From the NCBI GenBank assembly GCA_934501535.1, contig CAKSUM010000027.1, forward strand, positions 1 through 25,812: a stretch of DNA of 25,812 nt, given 5' to 3'. Below the pieces are notes generated by a model. The model saw only the letters and a program-made list of their open reading frames with translations. It searched no databases and was not told the DNA's origin. The DNA comes from an uncultured Clostridia bacterium. Lineage in GTDB: Bacteria; Bacillota; Clostridia; UBA1381. The position numbers and the translations under genes are program-made. This document shows positions 8,231 to 15,904 of the stretch, piece after piece; position 1 is the first letter of the stretch, and the number at the start of each line of letters is the position of its first letter.

Positions 8231-9754
8231 TTATACGTATTTTGCTGCCAGGGTCATTATTTCCTCCTGTGTGGTATCTGCCGCATTTACCTCTCCGGCA
8301 AGTCTGCCTCCCGACATAACAAGTATACGGTCACACACTCCGAGAAGCTCCGGCATCTCCGATGATACCATTATTACCGTTTTTCCCTTTTCGGCAAGGT
8401 CTATTATCAGCTGGTATATTTCATATTTGGCACCGACGTCGATACCTCTTGTCGGCTCGTCAAGCAGCAGAACCGTCGGATCTGTCAAAAGCCAGCGTCC
8501 GAGAATGACTTTTTGCTGATTTCCTCCCGAAAGAGTACGTATTTTTGTTTCCTGGTCCGGCGTTTTTACCCTCATTGCCTTTATACACCAGTCGGTATTT
8601 TCCTTTAATTTTGCCTTGTTTAAAAACGGACCTGTTTTGCATTTGTCAAGACTTGATATTGTTGCGTTATCACGTATGTTGAGTATTCCGAAAATACCTG
8701 TTGCGCGCCGTTCCTCCGTAAGCAGCGCAAATCCGTTTTTGATTGATTCGCCCGCATTTTTGTTCTTTATGATTTTTTTGTTAATCTTAATCGTACCGGA
8801 TTTTTTTGTTGCAATCCCGAAAATATTTTCAAGCAGCTCCGTTCTGCCCGAGCCGTCCAGTCCGGCAACTCCGAGAATTTCGCCCTTGTGTGCCTTGAAC
8901 GATACGTCTCTGAGCTTTGAATAAAGCGCCGTAAGATTATCAACCTCCAGCAACACATCGCCTATTTTATTCGTTTTCGGCGGGTATACATTTGTCAGCT
9001 CACGTCCTACCATAAGTTTTATTATTTCGTCCATGGTAAGATTTTTTGCTTCTTTTGTCGCTATCCATTTACCGTCACGCATTATCGTAACTTCGTCGGA
9101 TATTCTGAGAATTTCAGCCATTTTATGCGATATATATATTATGGCACAGCCTCTGTCACGAAGCATATTTATTATTCTGAACAGATGCTCAACCTCTTCC
9201 TCCGTAAGCGATGATGTCGGTTCGTCGAAAACTATGACCTTTGAATTATATGAAACCGCTTTTGCAATTTCCACCATTTGTCTTTGTGACACCGGCATGG
9301 TACTCATTACGGTTTTAGGGTCAATATTAAGCCCGAGCTCCCTGAAAATTTTCTTTGTGGCGCTGTACATTTTCTTTTCGCTTGTAATAGGAATACCCTT
9401 TGCCACAGTCGGAAAGCGTCCGAGCCACATATTATCCATTACATTGCGTTTTAATGCCTGGTTAAGCTCCTGATGTACCATCGCAACACCGTTTTCCAGC
9501 GCTTCCTTGGAATTTTTAAAGTTTATTTCCTCGCCGTCAAGATATATTTTCCCTGCATCTTTGTTGTATACACCGAAAAGACATTTCATAAGCGTAGATT
9601 TTCCGGCTCCGTTTTCCCCCATAAGCGCATGAACAGTACCTGCTTTTACACTTAGGTTTACCTTATCCAGCGCCTTTACGCCGGGGAAAGCCTTTTCGAT
9701 ATTCTCCATTTTAAGAAGAATGTTTTTTTCTTTATTATTTGCATTATCAGTCAT
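8231..9754 (-). CDS. mglA: Sugar ABC transporter ATP-binding protein MglA, tandem ATPase
   Basis: From the ATG at 9754 the protein has 507 residues, matching the family length; Escherichia coli MglA has 506. The first nucleotide-binding domain has Walker A GENGAGKST (46-54), the signature variant VSQRQMVEIAKAV and Walker B VIVFDEPTSS. The second half has the degenerate Walker A GLDGSGRTE usual for this family, an intact signature LSGGNQQKVILGRWL and Walker B VLLLDEPTRG. An in-frame ATG at 9805 would add 17 residues, but it lies 4 bases from a strong hairpin with no ribosome binding site and is rejected. The chosen start itself has only a weak site (ACGGGG or AGG), suggesting modest translation compared with mglB. 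The protein is cytosolic and powers MglC. Confidence 0.94.
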   Translation of the reverse strand: MTDNANNKEKNILLKMENIEKAFPGVKALDKVNLSVKAGTVHALMGENGAGKSTLMKCLFGVYNKDAGKIYLDGEEINFKNSKEALENGVAMVHQELNQALKRNVMDNMWLGRFPTVAKGIPITSEKKMYSATKKIFRELGLNIDPKTVMSTMPVSQRQMVEIAKAVSYNSKVIVFDEPTSSLTEEEVEHLFRIINMLRDRGCAIIYISHKMAEILRISDEVTIMRDGKWIATKEAKNLTMDEIIKLMVGRELTNVYPPKTNKIGDVLLEVDNLTALYSKLRDVSFKAHKGEILGVAGLDGSGRTELLENIFGIATKKSGTIKINKKIIKNKNAGESIKNGFALLTEERRATGIFGILNIRDNATISSLDKCKTGPFLNKAKLKENTDWCIKAMRVKTPDQETKIRTLSGGNQQKVILGRWLLTDPTVLLLDEPTRGIDVGAKYEIYQLIIDLAEKGKTVIMVSSEMPELLGVCDRILVMSGGRLAGEVNAADTTQEEIMTLAAKYV

Positions 9755-9809
9755 AAGCCTGTACCCCGTTTCTTTATTAATCAGATACAAAATGTACTTT
9801 CGCATTTTA

Positions 9810-9849
9810 CTTCACCCAAAGGCGTATTCAGATACACCTTCGGGTGAAG
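9810..9849 (-). promoter_or_regulatory. Intercistronic 18-bp stem-loop between mglB and mglA
   Basis: The left arm (9810-9827) and right arm (9832-9849) can pair over 18 base pairs in the minus-strand RNA, two of them G-U, closing a 4-base CUGA loop. The stem begins 36 bases after the mglB stop codon. No T-run follows, so it is not a classical terminator. Such hairpins after binding-protein genes commonly stabilise the upstream message or limit read-through, giving more binding protein than ATPase. That role is inferred here. Confidence 0.8.
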
Positions 9850-9885
9850 CCTGTACATTCTGTGCTGAAATCAGCTCCAATCGTG

Positions 9886-10971
9886 TCAGTTATTCTCTTC
9901 CGTATATGTTGAATACGGAATGTTTATTCTCCATGTGCCTACCGTTTCACTGCTGTCAAGACCGTCAAAGGCGCTCTTGCCATTCATATAGTTCTGCGCA
10001 ATGTTTGTAATTGCATCTGCCATACCGTCAGCGTCCTGCTTAATTGTACCAACCATATTGCCCTTTGATATTGCCGATTTCGCCGCATCTGTTGCGTCAA
10101 CTCCGAACAGCGGGATGTTTTTGCCGCTGCCGTTGTTGTAGCCGGCAGTCTGGAGAGCGGAAAGTGCACCCAACGCCATTTCGTCATTGTTTGCTATAAC
10201 AAGCTCTACCATATTATTGTTTGCAACGCTGTACTGAGCAAGAATTGTACTCATATAATCCGTAGCGGCAGCCGATGACCACTGACCGTTCTGGTCAACA
10301 AGGTACTTATTATTGTTTGAGGGATCGTAAAATTCCAGTTCGGGCTTGCCTGCCGCCGTTAATACTTTGTTTGCATCTTCAACACCGTACTTTGTACGCG
10401 CTATTGCCTCCATGTTTCCTTCCTGACCTTTGAATATTACATAGCTGATTTTGCCATCGCCGTTAAGGTCAACTTTGTCGTAATTGTCTACCAGATACTT
10501 GCCTATCATTTCGCCCTGCATATGTCCTGCCATTTCGTAGTCCGTTCCTACAAATACGCATTTATCATAACTGCTTACAACGGATTCTTCTACCGAGCGG
10601 TTAAAGAATATTACCGGGACATTTCTTTCCTTTGCCTGGTTTATGATGTTCTGTGCCGCATCGTTTGAGCCGGTATCAACTACATTTACAACCAAAAGCT
10701 TTGAACCCTTTGCAAGCGCTGTTGTTACCTGCTCGGTCTGAGTTGTCTGATTTCCGTTTGCATCATAGTTCTGGAATTTTATTCCGCTTCCCGTCAGAAG
10801 CTTGTCCATGGACGAACGGACGCTTGAAATATAGGTGTCGCTGTAAGTATAATAGAATACCGAAACTTCACCCTTATCCGATGAGCTTTCACCGCCCGTA
10901 CTTCCGCATGATGCCAGCCCCGCCGCCATCACAAATGCCATTGCCGACGCCAATAATTTTTTGATTTTCAT
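9886..10971 (-). CDS. mglB: Galactose/glucose-type sugar-binding lipoprotein MglB
   Basis: A 361-residue substrate receptor of the MglB family, first gene of the transporter operon. A lipoprotein signal ends in LASC with Cys22, followed by a Ser/Gly-rich linker to about 34. The EF-hand-like calcium loop characteristic of MglB is present (DLNGDGKIS, 168-176). By-eye alignment with the Escherichia coli protein keeps several sugar contacts: D45 and Y47 (for D14 and F16), N124 (N91), R192 (R158), W231 (W183), the NND at 261-263, and D292 (D236). Other contacts differ: N186 replaces H152, E188 replaces D154, and Q replaces N256. Specificity may therefore not be plain galactose/glucose. The ATG follows AAAGGA with about 9 bases of spacing. 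High expression is likely, given its own leader and downstream hairpin. Confidence 0.94.
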   Translation of the reverse strand: MKIKKLLASAMAFVMAAGLASCGSTGGESSSDKGEVSVFYYTYSDTYISSVRSSMDKLLTGSGIKFQNYDANGNQTTQTEQVTTALAKGSKLLVVNVVDTGSNDAAQNIINQAKERNVPVIFFNRSVEESVVSSYDKCVFVGTDYEMAGHMQGEMIGKYLVDNYDKVDLNGDGKISYVIFKGQEGNMEAIARTKYGVEDANKVLTAAGKPELEFYDPSNNNKYLVDQNGQWSSAAATDYMSTILAQYSVANNNMVELVIANNDEMALGALSALQTAGYNNGSGKNIPLFGVDATDAAKSAISKGNMVGTIKQDADGMADAITNIAQNYMNGKSAFDGLDSSETVGTWRINIPYSTYTEENN

Positions 10972-10988
10972 AATAACCGTTCCTTTCC

Positions 10989-11053
10989 GTGCCTAAGGCA
11001 CAAAACATTTTTTCCCTAAATCAATTTTTCCGTATACCCTGTACGGTTGATTT
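10989..11053 (-). promoter_or_regulatory. Structured 5' leader of the mgl mRNA: bulged hairpin plus short hairpin at the ribosome binding site
   Basis: Counting from the predicted start near 11061, the RNA begins almost at once with a bulged stem. Outer arms AAATCAA and TTGATTT (11053-11047 with 11024-11018) enclose inner arms CCGTA and TACGG, with five bulged A on the 3' side. A second hairpin, GTGCC-TTA-GGCAC (11001-10989), ends just before the AAAGGA site of mglB. The first could protect the 5' end; the second could modulate access to the ribosome binding site. It does not match a riboswitch class that I recognise. Confidence 0.5.
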
Positions 11054-11067
11054 ATTTTGTTGTTTTT

Positions 11068-11096
11068 ATTATAGTACATAAAAAGCGTAATTTGAA
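11068..11096 (-). promoter_or_regulatory. mglB: Promoter of the mgl operon
   Basis: On the minus strand TTCAAA (11096-11091) and a perfect TATAAT (11073-11068) are 17 bases apart. The -35 matches the consensus at four of six positions, as expected for a promoter that needs an activator such as the neighbouring YesN-type regulator. The AT-rich DNA just upstream (11097-11160) holds TTGAA direct repeats about 10 bases apart that might be binding half-sites. That suggestion is weak in such AT-rich DNA. Confidence 0.7.
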
Positions 11097-11099
11097 TGT

Positions 11100-11460
11100 G
11101 ATTTTTTATTTAAAATGTACAAAAAATTATTATAATTTCAAAAAAATTCAAATACCCGTCAGATATTTCTTTTTCAATAATGAATTTGATTGTGCACAAC
11201 GATAAAAATTATTTGAGCAAGGACCGGACTGATTATATTATAGGGTGTAAAATTTGTACATATATACATAAGGTAATAATTCTGTCTTATTTTCAGAAAA
11301 CAGAGTCTGACACGGTATTTCAAATTCAGTCTATGCAGGGAGAGCGTTGCCTGTGAAAGAGCGGAAAGCCTACAATTGCATTTCGGCAAATGACATTTAT
11401 TGTGATATAAACATTTTTTTCAAGAAAGAGAAACTCAATATGAGTAAAAGAGCTTAAAAC
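11100..11460. other. Long AT-rich intergenic stretch without a convincing gene
   Basis: No coding frame with a ribosome binding site and plausible protein was found here. A 71-codon frame on the minus strand (11174-11389) has an unconvincing composition. The stretch 11330-11400 is less AT-rich and contains GGGAGAG, GCCTGTGAAAG, GCGGAAAGCC and CGGCAAATGAC. This composition reminded me of structured RNA, but I could not fold it into a known class. A promoter-like pair sits just upstream at 11213-11241. Confidence 0.4.
11213..11241 (+). promoter_or_regulatory. Possible upstream plus-strand promoter
   Basis: TTGAGC (11213-11218) and TATTAT (11236-11241) are spaced by 17 bases. If used, it would make a leader of about 350 bases for the CAP-SLH gene, or a separate small RNA covering 11250-11460. 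There is no supporting evidence beyond the hexamers. Confidence 0.35.
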
Positions 11461-11482
11461 AAAATAGAAAATCACAAAAATC

Positions 11483-11511
11483 TTGCAATTATTTACATAA
11501 TATGATATAAT
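11483..11511 (+). promoter_or_regulatory. Promoter of the CAP-SLH surface protein gene
   Basis: TTGCAA (11483-11488) and a perfect TATAAT (11506-11511) lie exactly 17 bases apart. Transcription from about 11518 would give an untranslated leader of roughly 77 bases before the ATG at 11595. Confidence 0.75.
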
Positions 11512-11525
11512 TAATAATTGGTACA

Positions 11526-11557
11526 GACATCCAATCGGGATTTGCCGATTGCTTGTC
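11526..11557 (+). promoter_or_regulatory. Leader hairpin upstream of the CAP-SLH gene
   Basis: Arms GACA/TGTC and CAATCGG/CCGATTG pair around a 2x2 internal loop and a 6-base loop (GATTTG). It forms near the predicted 5' end of the transcript and well before the AAGGAG site, so message stabilisation is the likeliest role. Confidence 0.45.
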
Positions 11558-11594
11558 CGTGACCGTAACTAACTAAAAAAGGAGATGAACACAC

Positions 11595-13778
11595 ATGAAG
11601 AAACTCACAGCGTATGCCTGTGCAGCGGCACTGCTGTTCACATCGGCGCAGATACCGTTACCTGCCGCATACGCTATGACCACTGTAAGCGACGCGCAAA
11701 CAGCTGTCGAAAACAGCATGGACGCACTGATTTCATTACTTGACAAAACGGATATTGATGAAAACTTTACCCAAGATGATTTGGAAAATATGATTTTCAG
11801 TGTTTGCGGCTACACCGTCGACGGCAGGGTAGGAGTAGGATTCCTTGTTGAAAGATTCAGAATTACAGGTCCCGAGGCAGGCGAGCCCGGCTACATGAGC
11901 GCCGTGGTAAGCATCTATTTGGACGATGCCGAAGAGGCTTATGAGGTAAAAAAAGAATTTTCTTCTTCCGGAAGTTTGAGTCTTAATGACGGAAATAACG
12001 ATTCCGAAAACACCGAAAATACTTCAAATCCGGAAAATACCGCCGAGGCAAAAAAGAGCATCGCAGCGGCAAAACACGCCATAAGTGCGGCAATTTGGGA
12101 CTTTGATGTTTCAAACAATACCACCGCGGATGACATTTTGAATATGGCTAAAGCAGCCATCGATGAACAAAGCGGCGTTACAGTTTCAATCAAAAAATCC
12201 GACTTCAAGCTTACCAAGGCAAGCACAACGGTCACGGGCAGTGTTTCCGCGACGCTCACGCTTGACTGCGGCGGAATCTCGGACAGAGTTGCGGTGGGCA
12301 AAACGGTTCCCCTTGAGGTAACGGCAACATCAACCGCAATCGACGAGGACAGATCGCTGATGGACGCTGCAGTTGACCGCATTGTCTACACAAACAGAAC
12401 AACCCGGGAGGAGGTACTTGCCGCAGCGGAAAAGGCTGTAAAAAACGGCTCAAAGGTTTCCGTAAAGAGCTTCAACAAAACGAACGCAACCTTCCAGAAA
12501 GACGGCGAAATCATCTGCTACCTTACTCTGACTTTAGAAAATGAAGAAAGAGAAACGCGCTTTTCCGAAAAATTACCCATGCTTGAAAGGAAAATTCCGA
12601 AAGATAAAATTTCGGTCAATAAGGAAGAATGGGAAATTTTAAGGCTCACCAATATTGAGCGCGAAAAGGTCAGAGTACCACTGCTGACAATGGTAAGCCA
12701 GCTTCAGGATGCGTGCAACATCAGAGCGGCTGAACTTGCAGAGAAATTTTCTCACGAAAGACCGAACGGACAGAAGCCGTTTACTGCAATCAATGACTTT
12801 TCCTTTTCGACTGCCGGCGAAAACATATACCTGTGTGATGCGCCGTCAATGGCAGTATCGGCAGAACGGGCAATGAATTCCTGGATGAACAGTGACGGTC
12901 ACAGAGCGGCAATCCAGAAAGACGGTTTCAATTACATCGGTACCGGCACATATAACGACAAAAAATACGGCACCGCCGTTCAGCTTTTTGCCGGTACTTC
13001 GCAGTATGAAATTACATCCGCAGTAACCTCGTCCGGCAAAACAAATTACATAAATGAAGATGAACTCCAGAAAGATTATCTTATTTGTACCGCCACAGAC
13101 GGTCAGATTTCATATGTACCTCTCGATATTGAGTATTTGCGCAAAACGGATAAGGGATACACGCTTAATATCCGCACCGAAAATCCGATTTATCTCACAG
13201 TCGGCAATACAACTTCGGACGCATCTCCCAAAAATGAGGAAACAAAAAAAGATACAAATTTCGAGGTGCCGTTCACTGATGTAAAAGCAACGGATTATTT
13301 TGCACAATCAGTCAGCTGGGCTGTTAAAAATGCAATCACCGCCGGCACAAGCAACACTACATTCTCGCCGGAGCAGACCTGCACAAGAGCACAAATCCTG
13401 ACATTTTTGTGGCGCGCTGTAGGCTCGCCGAAAGCAGATTCAAAAAATCCTTTCACGGATATTTCTGCAAGCGATTACTACTACGACGCTGCAATCTGGG
13501 CGTACAGCAAAGGTATGGTTTCGGGCAATAAATTTGAGGCAAATACCCCATGCACAAGGGCTTCTACGGTTGAATACCTCTGGAAGAACGCAAATTCACC
13601 CGAAAATTCCGCTTCAAGCGCATTTGAAGATGTTGCCGGGAATGCGGACTATGCACAGGCTGTTTCGTGGGCTGTTGAAAACGGCGTTACCGCCGGCACA
13701 AGCAACACCACATTCTCGCCCGATACTATTTGCTCAAGAGGACAGATTGTTACTTTCCTGCACAGAGCAATAAAATAA
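11595..13778 (+). CDS. SLH-anchored surface protein with three repeat modules and a CAP (SCP/PR1) domain
   Basis: A 727-residue exported protein. The signal peptide (about 1-27) ends in AYA. Three modules of about 85 residues follow, at about 30-125, 150-245 and 250-335. Each has a helix, a DDIL or EEVL-type segment and beta strands; no known domain was recognised. A CAP domain occupies about 340-470 with expected active-cleft residues H387 (FSHERPNG), E409 (AGENI) and H436 (SDGHR). Three SLH repeats (about 559-727) carry the wall-binding motifs TRAQ, TRAS and SRGQ. SLH domains bind pyruvylated secondary wall polymers, so the protein should sit at the cell surface. The role of the CAP domain is unknown; bacterial CAP proteins have been linked to wall assembly and lipid binding. 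The AAGGAG site lies 10 bases upstream. The SLH part is nearly copied in the next gene. Confidence 0.9.
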   Translation: MKKLTAYACAAALLFTSAQIPLPAAYAMTTVSDAQTAVENSMDALISLLDKTDIDENFTQDDLENMIFSVCGYTVDGRVGVGFLVERFRITGPEAGEPGYMSAVVSIYLDDAEEAYEVKKEFSSSGSLSLNDGNNDSENTENTSNPENTAEAKKSIAAAKHAISAAIWDFDVSNNTTADDILNMAKAAIDEQSGVTVSIKKSDFKLTKASTTVTGSVSATLTLDCGGISDRVAVGKTVPLEVTATSTAIDEDRSLMDAAVDRIVYTNRTTREEVLAAAEKAVKNGSKVSVKSFNKTNATFQKDGEIICYLTLTLENEERETRFSEKLPMLERKIPKDKISVNKEEWEILRLTNIEREKVRVPLLTMVSQLQDACNIRAAELAEKFSHERPNGQKPFTAINDFSFSTAGENIYLCDAPSMAVSAERAMNSWMNSDGHRAAIQKDGFNYIGTGTYNDKKYGTAVQLFAGTSQYEITSAVTSSGKTNYINEDELQKDYLICTATDGQISYVPLDIEYLRKTDKGYTLNIRTENPIYLTVGNTTSDASPKNEETKKDTNFEVPFTDVKATDYFAQSVSWAVKNAITAGTSNTTFSPEQTCTRAQILTFLWRAVGSPKADSKNPFTDISASDYYYDAAIWAYSKGMVSGNKFEANTPCTRASTVEYLWKNANSPENSASSAFEDVAGNADYAQAVSWAVENGVTAGTSNTTFSPDTICSRGQIVTFLHRAIK
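13381..13603 (+). repeat. Copy 1 of a 223-bp direct repeat in SLH-coding DNA
   Basis: This segment covers the end of the first and most of the second SLH repeat. It aligns without gaps to 14710-14932 in the next gene, 1329 bases away, with about 25 mismatches by eye (about 89% identity). Many differences are silent third-position changes, pointing to duplication or gene conversion under selection. Confidence 0.85.
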
Positions 13779-13880
13779 AAATCTTTCGGCAATTTATTTT
13801 ACAATTGCAAACTGATTTATTAACGTATACCGAGGCTTACAGCCTTCGATATAAAAAAAGATAAAAAAAGGAGAATAAAA

Positions 13881-15107
13881 ATGTTTAAAAAAGTATTCAG
13901 TTTATTACTATCGGTATGCCTATTATTGGCGATACTGCCCTGTTCGGTTTTCGCACTTGATGAATTAGGTGAAATCGATGCTGCAAAGAAAGCAATAAGA
14001 GCAAGCGAAAAAACTTTCCCGTGCTACAACGATATGCCGCTCGAAGCCTTCTTGGGAGCAGCTAAAAAGCTTCTTCCCGAAGGAAGCAGCGTTGAGCTTT
14101 CAATCCCGAAAGAGTCAGACTACAGAATTTACAATGCAACAAGCGAAAAAGACGGTTCGATTTTTGCAAATATCACATTTACATGCGATGTTTACACCCG
14201 CCAGGATATGTACACAATGGTAATTCCTATGCTTACAGGGGACGCGGCAGCAAACAATGCCGACAAGGAAAATCTTGCAAAAGATATTTCTGCTGCAAAA
14301 GCAGTTTTCCAGAACATCTCTCTCGACCCGGATATTACCGCTGAGAAAATACTCGAAATGGCAAAGTCAGCCGTTAAATACGGCAGCCAGCTTGAGCTTA
14401 CCGGCGAATTTGAAAAGGTTGACTCAACCGAACAGAAAAAGGGTTCCGCAAAGTGCTACATTAAGTTTACTTTGAATAACGAAACCGACACATTAAGAGT
14501 TTACAACACTCTTCGCCTGCTTGATGCAAAGGATGACACTGAAACAAAGCCGGCTGAAGATACAAAAACAGAAGAAACAAAACCGGCTGCTGCAATATCA
14601 TTCACTGACGTTGCAGACGGTGCATACTATGCCGACTCGGTAAAATGGGCAGTTGCAAATTCAATTACCGCAGGTACGAGCGATACTACTTTCTCTCCGG
14701 ATCAAACCTGCACAAGAGCACAAATCCTGACATTCCTGTGGCGCGCTGTAGGTTCGCCGAAAGCAGATTCGGAAAATCCTTTCACAGATATTTCTGCAAG
14801 CGATTACTACTATGACGCTGCAATCTGGGCATACAACAAGGGAATGGTTTCCGGCGATACATTTGAGGCAAACACTCCCTGCACAAGAGCTTCCACGGTT
14901 GAATATCTTTGGAAAAATGCAGATTCTCCCGACATGGGCAAATCAGACTCTTTCGATGACGTTGACGAAGACGCTGAATATTCTCCCGCTGTAGCATGGG
15001 CAGTTTTCTATGAGGTTACAAGCGGTGTTTCCGAAACTGAATTTGCACCCGATACAATTTGCTCAAGAGGACAAATCGTTACATTCCTCGACAGAGCACT
15101 TAACTAA
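13881..15107 (+). CDS. SLH-anchored surface protein with two repeat modules, paralogue of the preceding gene
   Basis: A 408-residue exported protein. The signal peptide ends in VFA near residue 25. Two modules (about 28-113 and 128-215) are of the same unnamed type as in the preceding protein. A Thr/Glu/Lys/Pro linker (about 216-238) leads to three SLH repeats (241-408) with motifs TRAQ, TRAS and SRGQ. It lacks the CAP domain. The ATG follows a very strong AAAGGAG site 6 bases upstream. The 102-base gap after the previous gene has only a weak imperfect hairpin and no good terminator, so the two genes may be co-transcribed, although a separate weak promoter is possible. A strong terminator follows. 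Function is unknown; the module is probably structural or ligand-binding at the wall. Confidence 0.88.
   Translation: MFKKVFSLLLSVCLLLAILPCSVFALDELGEIDAAKKAIRASEKTFPCYNDMPLEAFLGAAKKLLPEGSSVELSIPKESDYRIYNATSEKDGSIFANITFTCDVYTRQDMYTMVIPMLTGDAAANNADKENLAKDISAAKAVFQNISLDPDITAEKILEMAKSAVKYGSQLELTGEFEKVDSTEQKKGSAKCYIKFTLNNETDTLRVYNTLRLLDAKDDTETKPAEDTKTEETKPAAAISFTDVADGAYYADSVKWAVANSITAGTSDTTFSPDQTCTRAQILTFLWRAVGSPKADSENPFTDISASDYYYDAAIWAYNKGMVSGDTFEANTPCTRASTVEYLWKNADSPDMGKSDSFDDVDEDAEYSPAVAWAVFYEVTSGVSETEFAPDTICSRGQIVTFLDRALN
14710..14932 (+). repeat. Copy 2 of the 223-bp direct repeat in SLH-coding DNA
   Basis: This is the partner of 13381-13603, in the same reading frame. Recombination between the copies would delete 1329 bases and fuse the first protein's N-terminus, including its CAP domain, to the second protein's SLH end. 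Confidence 0.85.
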
Positions 15108-15122
15108 AAACAAACACTATGC

Positions 15123-15153
15123 AAAAAGACCTCCGCCAAGCGGAGGTCTTTTT
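15123..15153. terminator. Strong bidirectional rho-independent terminator
   Basis: Arms of 14 bases (AAAAAGACCTCCGC and its complement) close a 3-base loop. The GC-rich stem is flanked by five A on one side and five T on the other, so it works in both directions. It ends the SLH genes on the plus strand and the acetyltransferase operon on the minus strand. Confidence 0.93.
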
Positions 15154-15243
15154 CAGATTTCAACTATCCTGTCTTTTGCAATTTCTAAACATCGCATCAG
15201 GCTTTTTTCGATTTCGCATTCCTGAGTAATTCATGATAATAAT

Positions 15244-15894
15244 TTACCCGGCTGTAAACCCTGCAATTTCTTGCTCCAGTAATTTAAATACCTTTGCAAC
15301 CAGATAACCGTCCGCTATGGCATGATTGAGCCGCACCGTAACAGGCATCATAAACCGTCCGTTCTCCTCTCTGTATCTGCCCCAGTTGATAATCGGCGCA
15401 AAAAACAAATGTCCGTCGGGCAATTCAACGTTCAACGAATCGTAACTCAGCCATGAAATGTATGACGCATCAAACCAGTTCGGGTGATTTGCCGTATCAA
15501 GACCGTATTCTCGGTTTTGTTTAGCTTTTTCAATATCCGCCGAGCAGTTTTCATAAAATGTTTTGTAATCCTCAAAATATTCCGTATACACAGGTGTACA
15601 GGTTTCGGTGTCATCATGAAATATATACTGTGCGGGATTGATTTTATCATAGCAAATAAGTGTATCCGTTTGCCACAAATACCCCATTTTGTAATCATCG
15701 CGCGAATTCAGCACCTTTGCCAGCAGGTATAAAAAGTTTATGTAAAACTTCGTGCCCGTCCGTCGGGAATATTCCTTAAGCGCTGTCACGTCAATTCTCG
15801 ACGTGACTGATGTTGAACATTTGCAGTCCTCCGAAAAATGTCGGAACACATCCTTTCGGTAATATTTTTCTTTGTCTATAATTCTGTAATTCAT
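15244..15894 (-). CDS. CatA-like chloramphenicol-type O-acetyltransferase
   Basis: A 216-residue cytosolic enzyme of the type A chloramphenicol acetyltransferase family, of usual length. The C-terminal active-site motif reads LNHAIADGY instead of the classical HHAVCDG. The catalytic histidine (H191) and the structural aspartate (D195) are kept, but the first histidine is N and the cysteine is A. Other landmarks are KFYINFLYLLAKVLN, a Trp/Phe-rich ISWLSYDSLNVE in place of PWVSFTSFN, and FFAPIINWGRY. The ATG follows AGGAGAATTAAA. It is the last gene of the minus-strand run, 10 bases after the GyrI-like gene. It transfers acetyl from acetyl-CoA to a hydroxyl. Whether the acceptor is chloramphenicol is uncertain, because such divergent chromosomal members often do not confer resistance. 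Confidence 0.87.
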   Translation of the reverse strand: MNYRIIDKEKYYRKDVFRHFSEDCKCSTSVTSRIDVTALKEYSRRTGTKFYINFLYLLAKVLNSRDDYKMGYLWQTDTLICYDKINPAQYIFHDDTETCTPVYTEYFEDYKTFYENCSADIEKAKQNREYGLDTANHPNWFDASYISWLSYDSLNVELPDGHLFFAPIINWGRYREENGRFMMPVTVRLNHAIADGYLVAKVFKLLEQEIAGFTAG

Positions 15895-15904
15895 TTTAAT
15901 TCTC

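Noticed and set aside
9755..9805. Upstream ATG extending MglA by 17 residues
   Set aside because: No ribosome binding site, adjacent to the intercistronic hairpin, and the shorter form matches the family length.
11174..11389. Minus-strand 71-codon frame in the mgl-SLH intergenic region
   Set aside because: No ribosome binding site, AT-driven composition, and it crosses a likely plus-strand promoter.
11330..11400. Possible cyclic-di-GMP or glycine riboswitch
   Set aside because: A few motifs looked suggestive (GAAAG, AAGCC, GGAGAG), but the conserved core order and pairing stems of either class could not be made to fit.
13820..13860. Terminator between the two SLH genes
   Set aside because: The stem at CGAGGCT/AGCCTTCG is short and bulged and is followed by A-rich rather than T-rich DNA.
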